Origin: Avibacterium volantium
GTDB lineage: Bacteria; Pseudomonadota; Gammaproteobacteria; Enterobacterales; Pasteurellaceae
DNA length: 64,000 nucleotides
Reading direction: 5' to 3'
Assembly: GCF_900635775.1 (NCBI RefSeq)
Contig: NZ_LR134167.1
Location: 1,087,001 to 1,151,000, forward strand
Shown in pieces: positions 30,997 through 39,675 of this stretch. Positions within the stretch are counted from its first letter, which is position 1. Each line of letters begins with the position of its first letter. The notes below the pieces were generated by a model. The model did not search any database. It saw nothing but the letters and a program-made list of their open reading frames with translations, and was not told the origin of the DNA. A program made the position numbers and the translations under genes.

Positions 30997-31527
30997 ATGA
31001 AAAAACTTAGTTTAGCAACAATTTTACTATTATCAACTGCTAGCCTTGTGGTTAGCGCAGAGAATTTACCCGCAGCCAATCAACAAGCTGCCGCAGTGGA
31101 ACAAAAAGCGCAAATCGTACCAGATACGGAAAAAGCAGAAAAAGCGCATAAAAAGCATCATCATAAACATAAAAAAGAGCACAAAAAACGCGGTGGATTT
31201 GTTGATCCGACTAATCCACAACCGCAAACCAAGGATAAAAAATCCTTTGCGAATAATTTACCTGTAAGTCAAATTAGCGAGCAAGCTGCTTGGAAAGATG
31301 ATCAACGCATTGTTTTACAAGGAAATATTGTTAAACAATTAAGCAAAGATGATTTCTTATTCCGCGATAAGAGCGGTGAAATTGAAGTGGAAATTGAGCC
31401 GCACGCGTGGCGTGGCAAAACGATCACGCCAAATGATGAAGTGAAAATTCTTGCGGAAGTGGAGAAATCCGACAAAAAATTAGAATTGGAAGTTCAACGT
31501 GTTGCAAAAGTGGCAAAAAGTAATTAA
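30997..31527 (+). CDS. ygiW: YgiW/YdeI-family periplasmic OB-fold stress protein with a His/Lys-rich segment
   Basis: A 176-residue secreted protein. It has a signal peptide (KKLSLATILLLSTASLVVSA), an Ala/Gln-rich stretch, a basic segment dense in His and Lys at about residues 46-64, and a C-terminal bacterial OB-fold (BOF). The BOF contains RIVLQGNIVKQLSKDDFLFR and EIEVEIEPHAW. YgiW/VisP proteins help tolerance to envelope, metal or peroxide stress. The ATG follows AAAGGAG, preceded by a 7-bp hairpin (30959-30976) in the leader. It is first in a cluster with tenA and qseBC. The His/Lys segment could bind metal; that is inference. Confidence 0.9.
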   Translation: MKKLSLATILLLSTASLVVSAENLPAANQQAAAVEQKAQIVPDTEKAEKAHKKHHHKHKKEHKKRGGFVDPTNPQPQTKDKKSFANNLPVSQISEQAAWKDDQRIVLQGNIVKQLSKDDFLFRDKSGEIEVEIEPHAWRGKTITPNDEVKILAEVEKSDKKLELEVQRVAKVAKSN

Positions 31528-31567
31528 TCGCGAAAAGATTCCATTCGCAAATTTATCTTTTTAGGCT

Positions 31568-31598
31568 AAACTCAATGGGCATTTTGCTCATTGGGTTT
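31568..31598 (+). terminator. attenuator-like hairpin between ygiW and tenA
   Basis: AAACTCAATGGGC and GCTCATTGGGTTT form a 13-pair stem with some G-U pairs and a 5-nt loop. The T-run is poor. It probably reduces, without ending, transcription into tenA-qseBC. Confidence 0.5.
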
Positions 31599-31653
31599 AT
31601 GTGGTAAATGGGACAAGATGGCATTATTTACTTCAACATAAAAGGAAAATCAA

Positions 31654-32304
31654 ATGTTTACCGTAGAAAACCTGATCGCCCAAAGCCAGCCTTATTGGGA
31701 TAATTATATCCAACATTCCTTTGTGCAGCAGCTCGCCACAGGTCGCCTGCCACGCCAATGCTTTCAACATTATTTACAGCAAGATTATCTCTATCTTTTT
31801 CAGTACAGCCGTGCATTATCGCTAGGTATTTTCAAAGCGGATAATTTTGCTGAAATTCACACCGCTCACCAAGCCAATGAGGTGTTGCTGAAAGAAATTC
31901 AGCTACATATCGCATTTTGTCAAGAATGGGGTATTTCTGAGCAAGATCTGCAAAAAGTGCCTGAATCCACCGCTTGTGTGGCCTACACGCGTTATGTGCT
32001 GGATTGTGGCATCAAAGGTGGGCTTGCGGAACTTTATACAGCCCTTGCGCCTTGTATGTTGGGCTATGCGGCAATCGGCAAAATGCTCGGCAGCCAAACG
32101 CCAACGCCGAATAATCCTTATCAGAAATGGATCGATACTTACGCCGCACCAGATTTTCAACAAGCTGCGGCGGAGTTTAGTGCAATGCTCAACGGATTAT
32201 TTGAAAATGTTTCAGCAAAACAACAGCAACAATTACAACATATTTTCACCACGGCGACACGAATGGAAATTGACTTTTGGCAAATGGGGCTAGATTTAAG
32301 CTAA
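31654..32304 (+). CDS. tenA: TenA family aminopyrimidine aminohydrolase (thiaminase II)
   Basis: 216 residues of an all-helical TenA fold. It has the N-terminal HSFVQQLATGRLPRQCFQHYLQQDYLYL, YTRYVLDCGIKGGLAELYTALAPCMLGY (with the catalytic-type cysteine and glutamate region) and EIDFWQMGL at the end. TenA salvages HMP from degraded thiamin. No THI-box (TPP riboswitch) was seen upstream. It sits between ygiW and qseB, 20 bp ahead of qseB, an unusual partner for that regulatory operon. Confidence 0.93.
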   Translation: MFTVENLIAQSQPYWDNYIQHSFVQQLATGRLPRQCFQHYLQQDYLYLFQYSRALSLGIFKADNFAEIHTAHQANEVLLKEIQLHIAFCQEWGISEQDLQKVPESTACVAYTRYVLDCGIKGGLAELYTALAPCMLGYAAIGKMLGSQTPTPNNPYQKWIDTYAAPDFQQAAAEFSAMLNGLFENVSAKQQQQLQHIFTTATRMEIDFWQMGLDLS

Positions 32305-32323
32305 CTAAAGTGCGGTTAAAATT

Positions 32324-32989
32324 ATGCGAATTTTATTAATTGAAGACGATCCGTTGATCGGTGATGGGCTTAACATTGGGCTCGGCAAATCAGGTTTCAG
32401 TGTCGATTGGTTTCAAGACGGTGAAAGCGGTATGCAAGCCTTGGCTTCCGCCCCTTATGATGCCGTGGTGCTCGATCTCACCTTGCCGAAAAAAGACGGC
32501 TTGCAGGTGTTGCAACAATGGCGTAAAGCCAATCAAGATGTGCCTGTACTTATTTTAACCGCACGAGATAGCTTAGAACAACGCATTGAAGGTTTGCAAC
32601 TCGGGGCGGACGATTATCTCGGCAAGCCCTTTGCTCTCGGTGAAGTGGTCGCTCGCTTACAAGCGCTCATTCGCCGCCGTTATGGGCAAACACAATCGCT
32701 TCTCACCCACGGTGCGGTGAGCCTTGATCTGGGGCAGCACAAAGCCTTTTTGCGTAATCAAGAAGTTTCCCTCACAGGGACGGAATACAAGTTACTTGAG
32801 CTATTTATGCATCATAAAGAGCGGGTACTTTCTCGCGGATTTATTGAAGAAAAGCTCTATACTTGGAATGATGAAGTGAGTAGCAATGCGTTGGAAGTGC
32901 ATATTTACAATTTACGTCAAAAACTCGGCAAACCGTTTATTCGCACGATACACGGCGTAGGCTATGCCCTTGGTACAATCGAGGAATAA
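32324..32989 (+). CDS. qseB: response regulator QseB (FirR-like)
   Basis: A 221-residue OmpR-family regulator. The receiver domain starts [20 protein letters not shown], with the phospho-acceptor aspartate in [13 protein letters not shown] and the lysine in LGKPF. The winged helix ends [16 protein letters not shown] and [11 protein letters not shown]. It is followed immediately by its sensor qseC. An uptake signal overlaps the tenA-qseB gap. It is probably phosphorylated by QseC and probably acts on the CTTAA repeat upstream of ygiW. Confidence 0.95.
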   Translation: MRILLIEDDPLIGDGLNIGLGKSGFSVDWFQDGESGMQALASAPYDAVVLDLTLPKKDGLQVLQQWRKANQDVPVLILTARDSLEQRIEGLQLGADDYLGKPFALGEVVARLQALIRRRYGQTQSLLTHGAVSLDLGQHKAFLRNQEVSLTGTEYKLLELFMHHKERVLSRGFIEEKLYTWNDEVSSNALEVHIYNLRQKLGKPFIRTIHGVGYALGTIEE

Positions 32990-32990
32990 A

Positions 32991-34376
32991 ATGAAACCGC
33001 GTAGCTTACGTCTTCGTCTAATTCTCATTCTTTCCCTGTTAGCCAGCGCTATTTGGCTGGCATCTACTGCGATTGCGTGGTCGGCAGCGCGTAGCCAAGT
33101 AAACGAAGTTTTTGATACACAACAGATTTTATTCGCCAAACGGCTAGCCACTTCGCATTTAAAAAGTATTTTAATTGAGCGCTACCGCCCCGAAGGAAAA
33201 AATTATCGCCAAAAACCACCGCACTTTCGCAAAAGAAAAAATTACGATGATGATGCCCTTGCCTTTGCAATTTTTAATCACGATGGTGAAATGCTGCTAA
33301 GTGATAGTGAAAACGGCAACAATTTCATTTATGAACCGAAAAGGGGCTTTAATAACACCACCTTGCAAGGTGATGACGATGAATGGCGAATTTTTTGGCT
33401 GCCCGCGGCGGAAGGCAGATTAATGATCGCCGTGGGACAAGAGCTGGAATATCGCCAAGAATTAGTCGAAAAAATGGTGCTAGGTCAAATGTGGATTTGG
33501 TTTGCTAGCCTGCCTGTGTTGCTTGCCGTGATCATTTGGGCCATTAGCCGTGAACTGTCCATATTGCGCAATGTGAGCGAACAGGTGAGCCAGCGTAGCC
33601 CTGATGATGAACAACCGCTCGACACGCAGCAAGTGCCAAAAGAAATCTTGCCACTAGTGCAAAATTTGAATCAATTTTTTACCCGCACGGCAACCAGCCT
33701 ACTCAGAGAGCGGCGTTTTACATCTGATGCAGCGCACGAATTGCGCAGCCCGCTCACCGCGTTGCGTATTCAAACTGAACTTGCACAAATGGCAGGCGAT
33801 GATGAAATAATGCGTAATCAAGCATTGCAAAACCTTACGCTAGGCATCGATCGTGCAAGCCAATTGGTGGAACAGCTGCTTACACTCTCTCGCTTAGACA
33901 ATCTCAATGAATTAGCCCATCTTAACACCATTGAATGGGATAAATTAATCACCGAGCTTGTGGCGGAGCGTTATTTAAAAGCCGAAAAAGCAGGGATCAC
34001 ATTCATTTTTGAACCGCTAAGCAAACCCAATACGCAGCAAGGCGAACCATTATTGCTTTCTTTAATGTTACGTAATCTGATCGACAACGCCATTGCCTAT
34101 TGTCCTAAAGGCAGCGAAATTCGCCTTATTTTACAACAAGATAAACTCATCATCGCCGACAACGGTGGTGGCGTTCCTGATGACGCCCTGGATAAACTCG
34201 GCCAACGCTTCTACCGCCCAGCAGGCCAAAATGAAAAAGGCAGCGGCTTGGGATTATCTATCGTACAACGCATCGCCCAATTACATCACTACCAAGTGCG
34301 GTATAAAAATGCCGAGAATTCGCGTGGGGAGAAAGGGTTTTGGGTGGAGATTTTATTAGACAAAAAAGCACCTTAA
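32991..34376 (+). CDS. qseC: sensor histidine kinase QseC (FirS-like)
   Basis: A 461-residue inner-membrane histidine kinase. It has a first membrane helix at about residues 7-27, a periplasmic sensor region and a second helix near residues 164-184. The H-box is RRFTSDAAHELRSPLTALRIQTEL, the N-box LLSLMLRNLIDNAIAYCP and the G-boxes DNGGGVPD and GSGLGLSIVQRI. The periplasmic part has an acidic EDGNN/DDDEWR-like patch. I chose the ATG one base after the qseB stop; an earlier in-frame start would overlap qseB. Confidence 0.95.
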   Translation: MKPRSLRLRLILILSLLASAIWLASTAIAWSAARSQVNEVFDTQQILFAKRLATSHLKSILIERYRPEGKNYRQKPPHFRKRKNYDDDALAFAIFNHDGEMLLSDSENGNNFIYEPKRGFNNTTLQGDDDEWRIFWLPAAEGRLMIAVGQELEYRQELVEKMVLGQMWIWFASLPVLLAVIIWAISRELSILRNVSEQVSQRSPDDEQPLDTQQVPKEILPLVQNLNQFFTRTATSLLRERRFTSDAAHELRSPLTALRIQTELAQMAGDDEIMRNQALQNLTLGIDRASQLVEQLLTLSRLDNLNELAHLNTIEWDKLITELVAERYLKAEKAGITFIFEPLSKPNTQQGEPLLLSLMLRNLIDNAIAYCPKGSEIRLILQQDKLIIADNGGGVPDDALDKLGQRFYRPAGQNEKGSGLGLSIVQRIAQLHHYQVRYKNAENSRGEKGFWVEILLDKKAP

Positions 34377-34392
34377 ACGTCCTTAAGGTGCT
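34362..34392 (-). terminator. terminator of the ytfE-like gene, inside the qseC 3' end
   Basis: AGCACCTTAA and TTAAGGTGCT pair perfectly around 6 nt. The T-run is on the minus strand, so it serves the converging ytfE-like gene. It overlaps the qseC stop codon. Confidence 0.82.
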
Positions 34393-34411
34393 AACATTAT
34401 TATTGTTGCGA

Positions 34412-34915
34412 CTATTGTTCGCTTAATACACGTGGGAATAAGATATTATTTTCCGTGTGAATATGTTCTTGCAGATCATCACAAAACTCTTGAATACCTT
34501 GGTAGAGATTGCGCCAAGAAGTGCAAGCATCGGCAGGTGGCGTCATATTGTGAGTAAGAGTGCGTAACATTTCAATCGTTGCACCGTGTTCATCGTGTTC
34601 AAATTCCATTACCTGAATGGGCATTCGTGCCATCATATAATTACCTGCTTGGATCATTGGGAACAAGATTTGTTCTTCTTTCATCATATGGCTAGACAAA
34701 TCCGCATAGGCATTTTTTAGCGCGTCAGCTAAACCTTTTGAACAATCAGGGTGATCAGCGTGGCGTTCTTCTACCTTTTCTGCCAGGGGAATTAGCTCTT
34801 GTAATTGTTCACGATGACGTTGATGAAAGCGCGACAGGATATGCGAGATGGTGTCTTGATAACTGGCACTTTGCCATTGTTGATCGGCTTGTTTCATTCT
34901 ATTTTCTAATGACAT
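34412..34915 (-). CDS. ytfE: short YtfE/RIC-type hemerythrin protein (iron-sulfur cluster repair)
   Basis: Di-iron hemerythrin-like protein linked to repair of nitrosative damage to iron-sulfur clusters. The di-iron histidines and glutamates are in RFHQRHREQL, KVEERHADHP, SSHMMKEEQILFPMI, EFEHDEHG and EHIHTENNILFP. At 167 residues it lacks the roughly 50-residue N-terminal ScdA domain with its Cys-Cys motif that E. coli YtfE (220 residues) carries. The upstream DNA shows no remnant of it in any frame. An FNR-like site lies about 100 bp upstream. Confidence 0.88.
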   Translation of the reverse strand: MSLENRMKQADQQWQSASYQDTISHILSRFHQRHREQLQELIPLAEKVEERHADHPDCSKGLADALKNAYADLSSHMMKEEQILFPMIQAGNYMMARMPIQVMEFEHDEHGATIEMLRTLTHNMTPPADACTSWRNLYQGIQEFCDDLQEHIHTENNILFPRVLSEQ

Positions 34916-35010
34916 AATTTGACCTTAATATTGGATTGTTAAACCTGACCAAAATACTAAGGTATTTGGTTGGTAATCCCAACTTCTTTTTAAGAAAAGG
35001 TGGTCGGCTT

Positions 35011-35024
35011 ATGATCTAAATCAG
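35011..35024. promoter_or_regulatory. FNR-like site upstream of the ytfE-like gene
   Basis: ATGATCTAAATCAG matches 8 of 10 conserved FNR positions and is nearly the same as the arcA site at 5600. It centres about 102 bp upstream of the start at 34915. Control of a nitrosative-stress gene by FNR or a relative would be natural. Confidence 0.5.
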
Positions 35025-35153
35025 ATTTTATAACTCAAAATAGGTGGAAAAATTTTACAAAATTCCACCGCACTTTAAATTATAGAGAATGAAAGGCTGG
35101 GTGAAGTGAAAAGCGGTTTAAGCTAAACCAAACCGCTTGAGAGTTTAGTGAGA

Positions 35154-35501
35154 TTAATGGTTGTAGCCGAGTATCATTGCGCCAACAAATGAAATTAATG
35201 CAAGCAGAAATGCCGCTGGGTTATTGGCTGTGCCTCGTTTGAAAAACTTAGCGGCAAAAATGATGTAGCTAATTAATAAGGCAAATTTGGCGATAATCCA
35301 CCAAGGAAAGCCTATTCCTAGGGAGAATAATAAGATTGCACCGCTTACGATCAGTAGCGTATCGGATAAGTGCGGTAGGATTTTGAGTAATTTTATGGCG
35401 CGCCAATCTTTTCCTGCAAATTGCATTAAGGCACGAATAATAAATAGCCCTAAGCTAATAAAAGCACAAAAAAAGTGGGTGTAAATAGCATAAAAAATCA
35501 T
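35154..35501 (-). CDS. SirB2-family membrane protein
   Basis: 115 residues with four hydrophobic segments (about 5-25, 43-63, 67-88, 96-113). The N-terminal pattern IYTHFFCAFISLGLFIIRAL and the later ILPHLSDTLLIVSGAILL are typical of the SirB family. SirB was named as an invasion-gene regulator in Salmonella; the molecular function is unknown. It lies alone between the ytfE-like gene and gyrA, all on the minus strand. Confidence 0.85.
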   Translation of the reverse strand: MIFYAIYTHFFCAFISLGLFIIRALMQFAGKDWRAIKLLKILPHLSDTLLIVSGAILLFSLGIGFPWWIIAKFALLISYIIFAAKFFKRGTANNPAAFLLALISFVGAMILGYNH

Positions 35502-35570
35502 TGTCTAAATTCCTATAGAATGGTTTGGGATTTTAAAAGTCCAGTGTGAAAAAAGGTTTCAGCTTTGGGA

Positions 35571-35599
35571 AAAGAGAAAGTGGGCGAGTTGCCCACTTT
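35571..35599 (-). terminator. gyrA terminator
   Basis: AAAGTGGGC and GCCCACTTT form a 9-bp stem with a 5-nt loop. On the minus strand a T-rich tail follows. It lies 5 bp past the gyrA stop. Confidence 0.9.
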
Positions 35600-35603
35600 G
35601 TTT

Positions 35604-38255
35604 TTATTCTTCCACATTGTCTGTTTCAATGTCCGATTCTTCATCGTCCACATCACAAACACGCTCAAGGCTCACTACTTGCTCGTCTTCGGCGGTGCGA
35701 ATTAGGCGAACCCCTTGGGTGTTTCGTCCAACAATGCTCACTTCGCTAACGCGGGTTCTGACTAAGGTTCCTGCATCGGTAATCAGCATAATTTGGTCGT
35801 TTTCTTCCACTTGGGTCGCGGCAACCACTTTACCGTTACGCTCGCTCACCTTGATAGAAATCACCCCTTTGGTGTTACGCGATTTGGTTGGATACTCCGC
35901 TAAATCGGTACGTTTACCATAACCGTTTTGCGTTGCGGTAAGGATTGCGCCGTTATCTTTCGGGATCACCAGCGACACCACTTTGTCGATATTCAGATCA
36001 AGGGTTTCTTCGCTGTTATCGTCAGAAATTTCTTCAATTTCCACCGCACTTTCATCTTCCGCAAGATCATTAGTTAGGGCTAATTTAATGCCGCGCACCC
36101 CTGTTGCGGTACGTCCCATTGGGCGTACAGCGCTTTCTGCAAAACGTACTACGCGTCCTTGTGATGAAAACAGCATAATCTCGTTTGAACCGTCTGTAAT
36201 ATCCACGCCGATAAGTTCATCTTCATCACGCAAGTTAAGGGCAATAATCCCGTTTGAACGTGGGCGGCTGAATTCGGTTAAAGCGATTTTTTTCACCATA
36301 CCGCCCGCGGTTGCCATCACCACAAATTTATTTTCTTCATAAGCGGAAATTGGCAAGATAGCGGTGATACGCTCGTTTTCGTCTAATGGCAGAATATTCA
36401 CGATTGGACGACCACGCGCGCCACGGCTGGCTTGCGGTAATTGATACACTTTGAGCCAGTATAAACGTCCACGGCTAGAGAAACATAAAATCGTATCGTG
36501 GGTGTTGGCAACCAGTAATTTTTCGATGAAATCTTCTTCTTTCATCTTGGTTGCAGATTTACCTTTACCGCCACGGCGTTGTGCTTCGTAATCAGTAAGT
36601 GGTTGATATTTCACATAACCTTCGTGAGAAAGGGTTACCACAACATCTTCTTGTGCGATTAAATCTTCTAAATTAATATCGCCTGATGCCATTGTGATTT
36701 CAGTGCGGCGTTCATCGTTAAATTCCGCTTTAACGCGTTCTAACTCTTCACACACCACTTCTCTTAACCGTTCAGTGCTATTTAAAATGCGTAATAATTC
36801 GCCAATTTCGACCAAGATTTGTTGATATTCGGTAACGATTTTTTCGTGTTCTAAGCCTGTTAGGCGTTGTAAACGTAAATCTAAAATGGCGCGAGCTTGT
36901 TCTTCAGAAAGGTAATATAACCCATCACGCACACCAAATTCTGGCGCAAGATCTTCAGGGCGAGAAGCATTCATTCCTGCCGCTTCTAACATTCCACTCA
37001 CGTTGCCTAAATCCCAACCGCGTGCAAGCAAGGCTTCACGGGCTTCATCACCGGTTTTTGACGCACGAATTAATTCAATAACCGGATCGATATTGGCTAA
37101 GGCAATGGCTAAACCTTCTAAAATATGCGCACGCTCACGGGCTTTACGCAGTTCAAACACTGTACGGCGCGTCACCACTTCACGGCGGTGCTTCACAAAG
37201 GCTTCAATAATTTGTTTTAAATTGAATAATTTCGGCTGACCATGATCCAACGCCACCATATTGATACCAAAGGTCACTTGCATTTGGGTGAGTGCATAAA
37301 GGTTGTTTAGCACCACTTCGCCCACAGCATCGCGTTTCACTTCAATTTCAATACGGAAACCTTCTTTATTGGATACATCAAGTACGTTGCTGATGCCTTC
37401 GATTTTTTTATCACGCACCAACTCAGCGATTTTTTCTACCAATTTCGCTTTGTTTACTTGATAAGGAATTTCCGTCACGATAATGGTTTCACGGCCTTTT
37501 TCGCTAGTTTCAATTTCGGCTTTGGCACGCACATAAACCTTTCCACGCCCTGTTTTATAGGCATCTTCAATGCCTTTGCGACCATTAATTAACGCCGCCG
37601 TTGGGAAATCTGGGCCAGGAATAAATTGCATTAATTCATCAATGGTGATGTCTTCGTTGTCTAAATAAGCCAAACAACCGTCTAGCACTTCACCTAAATT
37701 ATGTGGGGGAATATTGGTTGCCATACCCACCGCAATTCCCGATGAACCATTGACTAACAAGGCTGGAATTTTGGTTGGTAACACATCAGGGATCATTTCT
37801 TTGCCATCATAGTTTGGCGAGAAATCCACGGTTTCTTTGTCTAAATCCGTTAATAATTCCTGCGTGATCTTTTGCATACGCACTTCGGTATAACGCATTG
37901 CCGCTGGAGCATCGCCATCTACTGAACCGAAGTTACCTTGACCGTCCACCAACATATAACGCAATGAAAACGGCTGCGCCATACGCACAATGGTGTCATA
38001 AACCGCGCTATCACCGTGCGGGTGATATTTACCGATCACATCACCCACCACACGGGCAGATTTTACATAGGCTTTATTATAGGTAATGCCACTTTGATCC
38101 ATTGAATATAAAACACGGCGGTGTACCGGCTTTAACCCATCACGCACATCAGGCAACGCACGCCCAACAATCACGGACATTGCGTAGTCAAGATAGGAAG
38201 ATTTCAGCTCTTCCTCAATACTCACAGGGGTAACGTTTGAAACCAAATTCGTCAT
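35604..38255 (-). CDS. gyrA: DNA gyrase subunit A
   Basis: Breakage-reunion subunit that, with GyrB, introduces negative supercoils. It has 883 residues. The catalytic tyrosine region is [10 protein letters not shown] preceded by [11 protein letters not shown]. The GyrA box is QRRGGKGK, and the C-terminal beta-pinwheel ends in an acidic tail. The quinolone-determining stretch [20 protein letters not shown] has the wild-type Ser and Asp (E. coli 83 and 87), so no common resistance substitution is present. The gene is divergent from ubiG, separated by the repeat array. Confidence 0.98.
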   Translation of the reverse strand: MTNLVSNVTPVSIEEELKSSYLDYAMSVIVGRALPDVRDGLKPVHRRVLYSMDQSGITYNKAYVKSARVVGDVIGKYHPHGDSAVYDTIVRMAQPFSLRYMLVDGQGNFGSVDGDAPAAMRYTEVRMQKITQELLTDLDKETVDFSPNYDGKEMIPDVLPTKIPALLVNGSSGIAVGMATNIPPHNLGEVLDGCLAYLDNEDITIDELMQFIPGPDFPTAALINGRKGIEDAYKTGRGKVYVRAKAEIETSEKGRETIIVTEIPYQVNKAKLVEKIAELVRDKKIEGISNVLDVSNKEGFRIEIEVKRDAVGEVVLNNLYALTQMQVTFGINMVALDHGQPKLFNLKQIIEAFVKHRREVVTRRTVFELRKARERAHILEGLAIALANIDPVIELIRASKTGDEAREALLARGWDLGNVSGMLEAAGMNASRPEDLAPEFGVRDGLYYLSEEQARAILDLRLQRLTGLEHEKIVTEYQQILVEIGELLRILNSTERLREVVCEELERVKAEFNDERRTEITMASGDINLEDLIAQEDVVVTLSHEGYVKYQPLTDYEAQRRGGKGKSATKMKEEDFIEKLLVANTHDTILCFSSRGRLYWLKVYQLPQASRGARGRPIVNILPLDENERITAILPISAYEENKFVVMATAGGMVKKIALTEFSRPRSNGIIALNLRDEDELIGVDITDGSNEIMLFSSQGRVVRFAESAVRPMGRTATGVRGIKLALTNDLAEDESAVEIEEISDDNSEETLDLNIDKVVSLVIPKDNGAILTATQNGYGKRTDLAEYPTKSRNTKGVISIKVSERNGKVVAATQVEENDQIMLITDAGTLVRTRVSEVSIVGRNTQGVRLIRTAEDEQVVSLERVCDVDDEESDIETDNVEE

Positions 38256-38349
38256 TGAAATATTCCCTAATTAGATAAAAAATTAGGCGAGATTGTAGCA
38301 TAATTTCAATGATATCTCTAATTTAATAAAGATTGTTATGGTGTAAATT

Positions 38350-38580
38350 TGGTTTTTTCTTTGGGATAAATAACGGGTTTCGCTCGTTGAGCGGCTTACT
38401 TTCTTTTGTTTGCTCAAAAGAAAGTAGGCAAAGAAAAAAGCACCCCGATCAAACCGAGTTTCCTCATTCCAATAAAATTTTCTTAACGAAAAATCAGCCT
38501 GATATTCGCTACGCTCTCGCTCGGCGTGATTTTTCTAAAAATTTTATCTCCATTCGGGCGGTTTGGACGGGGAAATTCGG
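38350..38580 (+). repeat. structured repeat copy 1 (forward orientation)
   Basis: The first of five copies of a modular palindromic repeat. Arm CATTCCAATAAAATTTT (38465) is only partly complemented downstream. The core stem GAAAAATCA/TGATTTTTC (38488, 38527) encloses a loop with TTCGCTACGCTCTCGC. An upstream hairpin reads ACTTTCTTTTG...CAAAAGAAAGT. The outermost arms are CCCCGATCAAACC and GGTTTGGACGGGG. A small open frame runs through it, but its sequence is dictated by the stems, so I do not call it a gene. Confidence 0.85.
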
Positions 38581-38715
38581 TTAGAGTGAATTTTAAAGTG
38601 CGGTGGGAATTTTGGGATTTTTAGAAAGTGCAAAGAAAATTCCCTTATCTTACCCACAGTGTGGCTGTGCTATCTAACCACCTAGGGGTCGTAGGTCGTG
38701 AAGATTTTTAGCATT
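38581..38715. other. spacer between repeat copy 1 and the REP-like pair
   Basis: Contains one uptake signal (38596-38604) and short AT-rich DNA. No recognisable gene. Confidence 0.5.
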
Positions 38716-38802
38716 GTAGGGTGGGCTTCAGCCCACCTAAAACAAAGCATAGGCAACTCACTGAGTGAAAACGGTAAAATGGTGGGCTGAAGCCCACCCT
38801 AC
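38716..38802. repeat. REP/BIME-like pair of inverted palindromes
   Basis: A 22-bp sequence (38716-38737, core GGTGGGCTTCAGCCCACC) recurs inverted at 38781-38802. Each arm is itself a hairpin, and the whole is an 87-bp MITE-like unit. It lies between repeat copies 1 and 2, which are in opposite orientation. No REP-associated transposase is in the window. Confidence 0.8.
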
Positions 38803-38824
38803 GAGATATGAAAGCGTGTCATAA

Positions 38825-39047
38825 TCTCCCCGTGTAAATTGCCTTCATTTTTAACAAATTTTTAGAAAAGTAACGCCTGAACGCAGCGTAGCGAGTATGG
38901 GCTTACTTTTCGTTAAGAAAATTTGTTAAAAATGAAGATCAGCAATTTAGTCGGGTGCTTTTTTCTTTGCCTACTTTCTTTTGAGCAAGCAAAAGAAAGT
39001 AGGTCGCTCAACGAGCGAAACTTGTTATTTATCCCAAAGAAAAAGCT
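38825..39047 (-). repeat. structured repeat copy 2 (reverse orientation, variant arms)
   Basis: Same architecture with different stem sequences. Arm TTCATTTTTAACAAATTTT (38844-38862) pairs perfectly with 38918-38936 (19 bp). The core is GAAAAGTAA (38865) with TTACTTTTC (38903). The distal hairpin is CTACTTTCTTTTG/CAAAAGAAAGTAG (38971, 38990), and the small hairpin TCGCTC-aac-GAGCGA is at 39004. Its outer 100 bp are a long inverted repeat of copy 1. Confidence 0.88.
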
Positions 39048-39065
39048 ATTTAACGGCGAAACTCG

Positions 39066-39370
39066 TTAATAATCTCAAAGAAAAAAGCAACTAATAAAGT
39101 GCGGTCATTTTCCACAGAATTTCAAAAATTATAGAATTCCCACCGCACTTTAAAATTCACCCTAACCGAATTTCCCCGTCCAAACCGCCCGAATGGAGAT
39201 AAAATTTTTAGAAAAATCACGCCGAGCGAGAGCGTAGCGAACATCAGGCTGATTTTTCGTTAAGAAAATTTTATTGGAATGAGGGAAAGCGGTTTGATCG
39301 GGGTTCCCTTTTCTTTGCTTCCTTTCTTTTGGGAACGCAAAAGAAAGGAAGTCGCCAACGGCGAAACCCG
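39066..39370 (-). repeat. structured repeat copy 3 (305-bp tandem unit)
   Basis: It begins with an inverted uptake-signal pair (39097-39105 and 39142-39150). Then come core GAAAAATCA/TGATTTTTC (39211, 39250), hairpin CTTCCTTTCTTTTG/CAAAAGAAAGGAAG (39318, 39338) and TCGCC-aac-GGCGA (39352). Positions 39071-39333 look identical to 39376-39638 in copy 4. Confidence 0.9.
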
Positions 39371-39675
39371 TTAATAATCTCAAAGAAAAAAGCAACTAAT
39401 AAAGTGCGGTCATTTTCCACAGAATTTCAAAAATTATAGAATTCCCACCGCACTTTAAAATTCACCCTAACCGAATTTCCCCGTCCAAACCGCCCGAATG
39501 GAGATAAAATTTTTAGAAAAATCACGCCGAGCGAGAGCGTAGCGAACATCAGGCTGATTTTTCGTTAAGAAAATTTTATTGGAATGAGGGAAAGCGGTTT
39601 GATCGGGGTTCCCTTTTCTTTGCTTCCTTTCTTTTGGGTAAGCAAAAGAAAGGAGATCGCCAACGGCTAAACCAG
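39371..39675 (-). repeat. structured repeat copy 4 (tandem duplicate of copy 3)
   Basis: Repeats copy 3 at a distance of exactly 305 bp, including the inverted uptake-signal pair. It differs only in the last approximately 40 bp. A recent tandem duplication is the simplest reading. Confidence 0.9.

Noticed and set aside
31528..31653. TPP riboswitch before tenA
   Set aside because: No conserved THI-box elements were seen. The only structure is an attenuator-like hairpin.
35604..38255. Quinolone-resistance mutation in gyrA
   Set aside because: The determining region reads [15 protein letters not shown], with the usual Ser and Asp.
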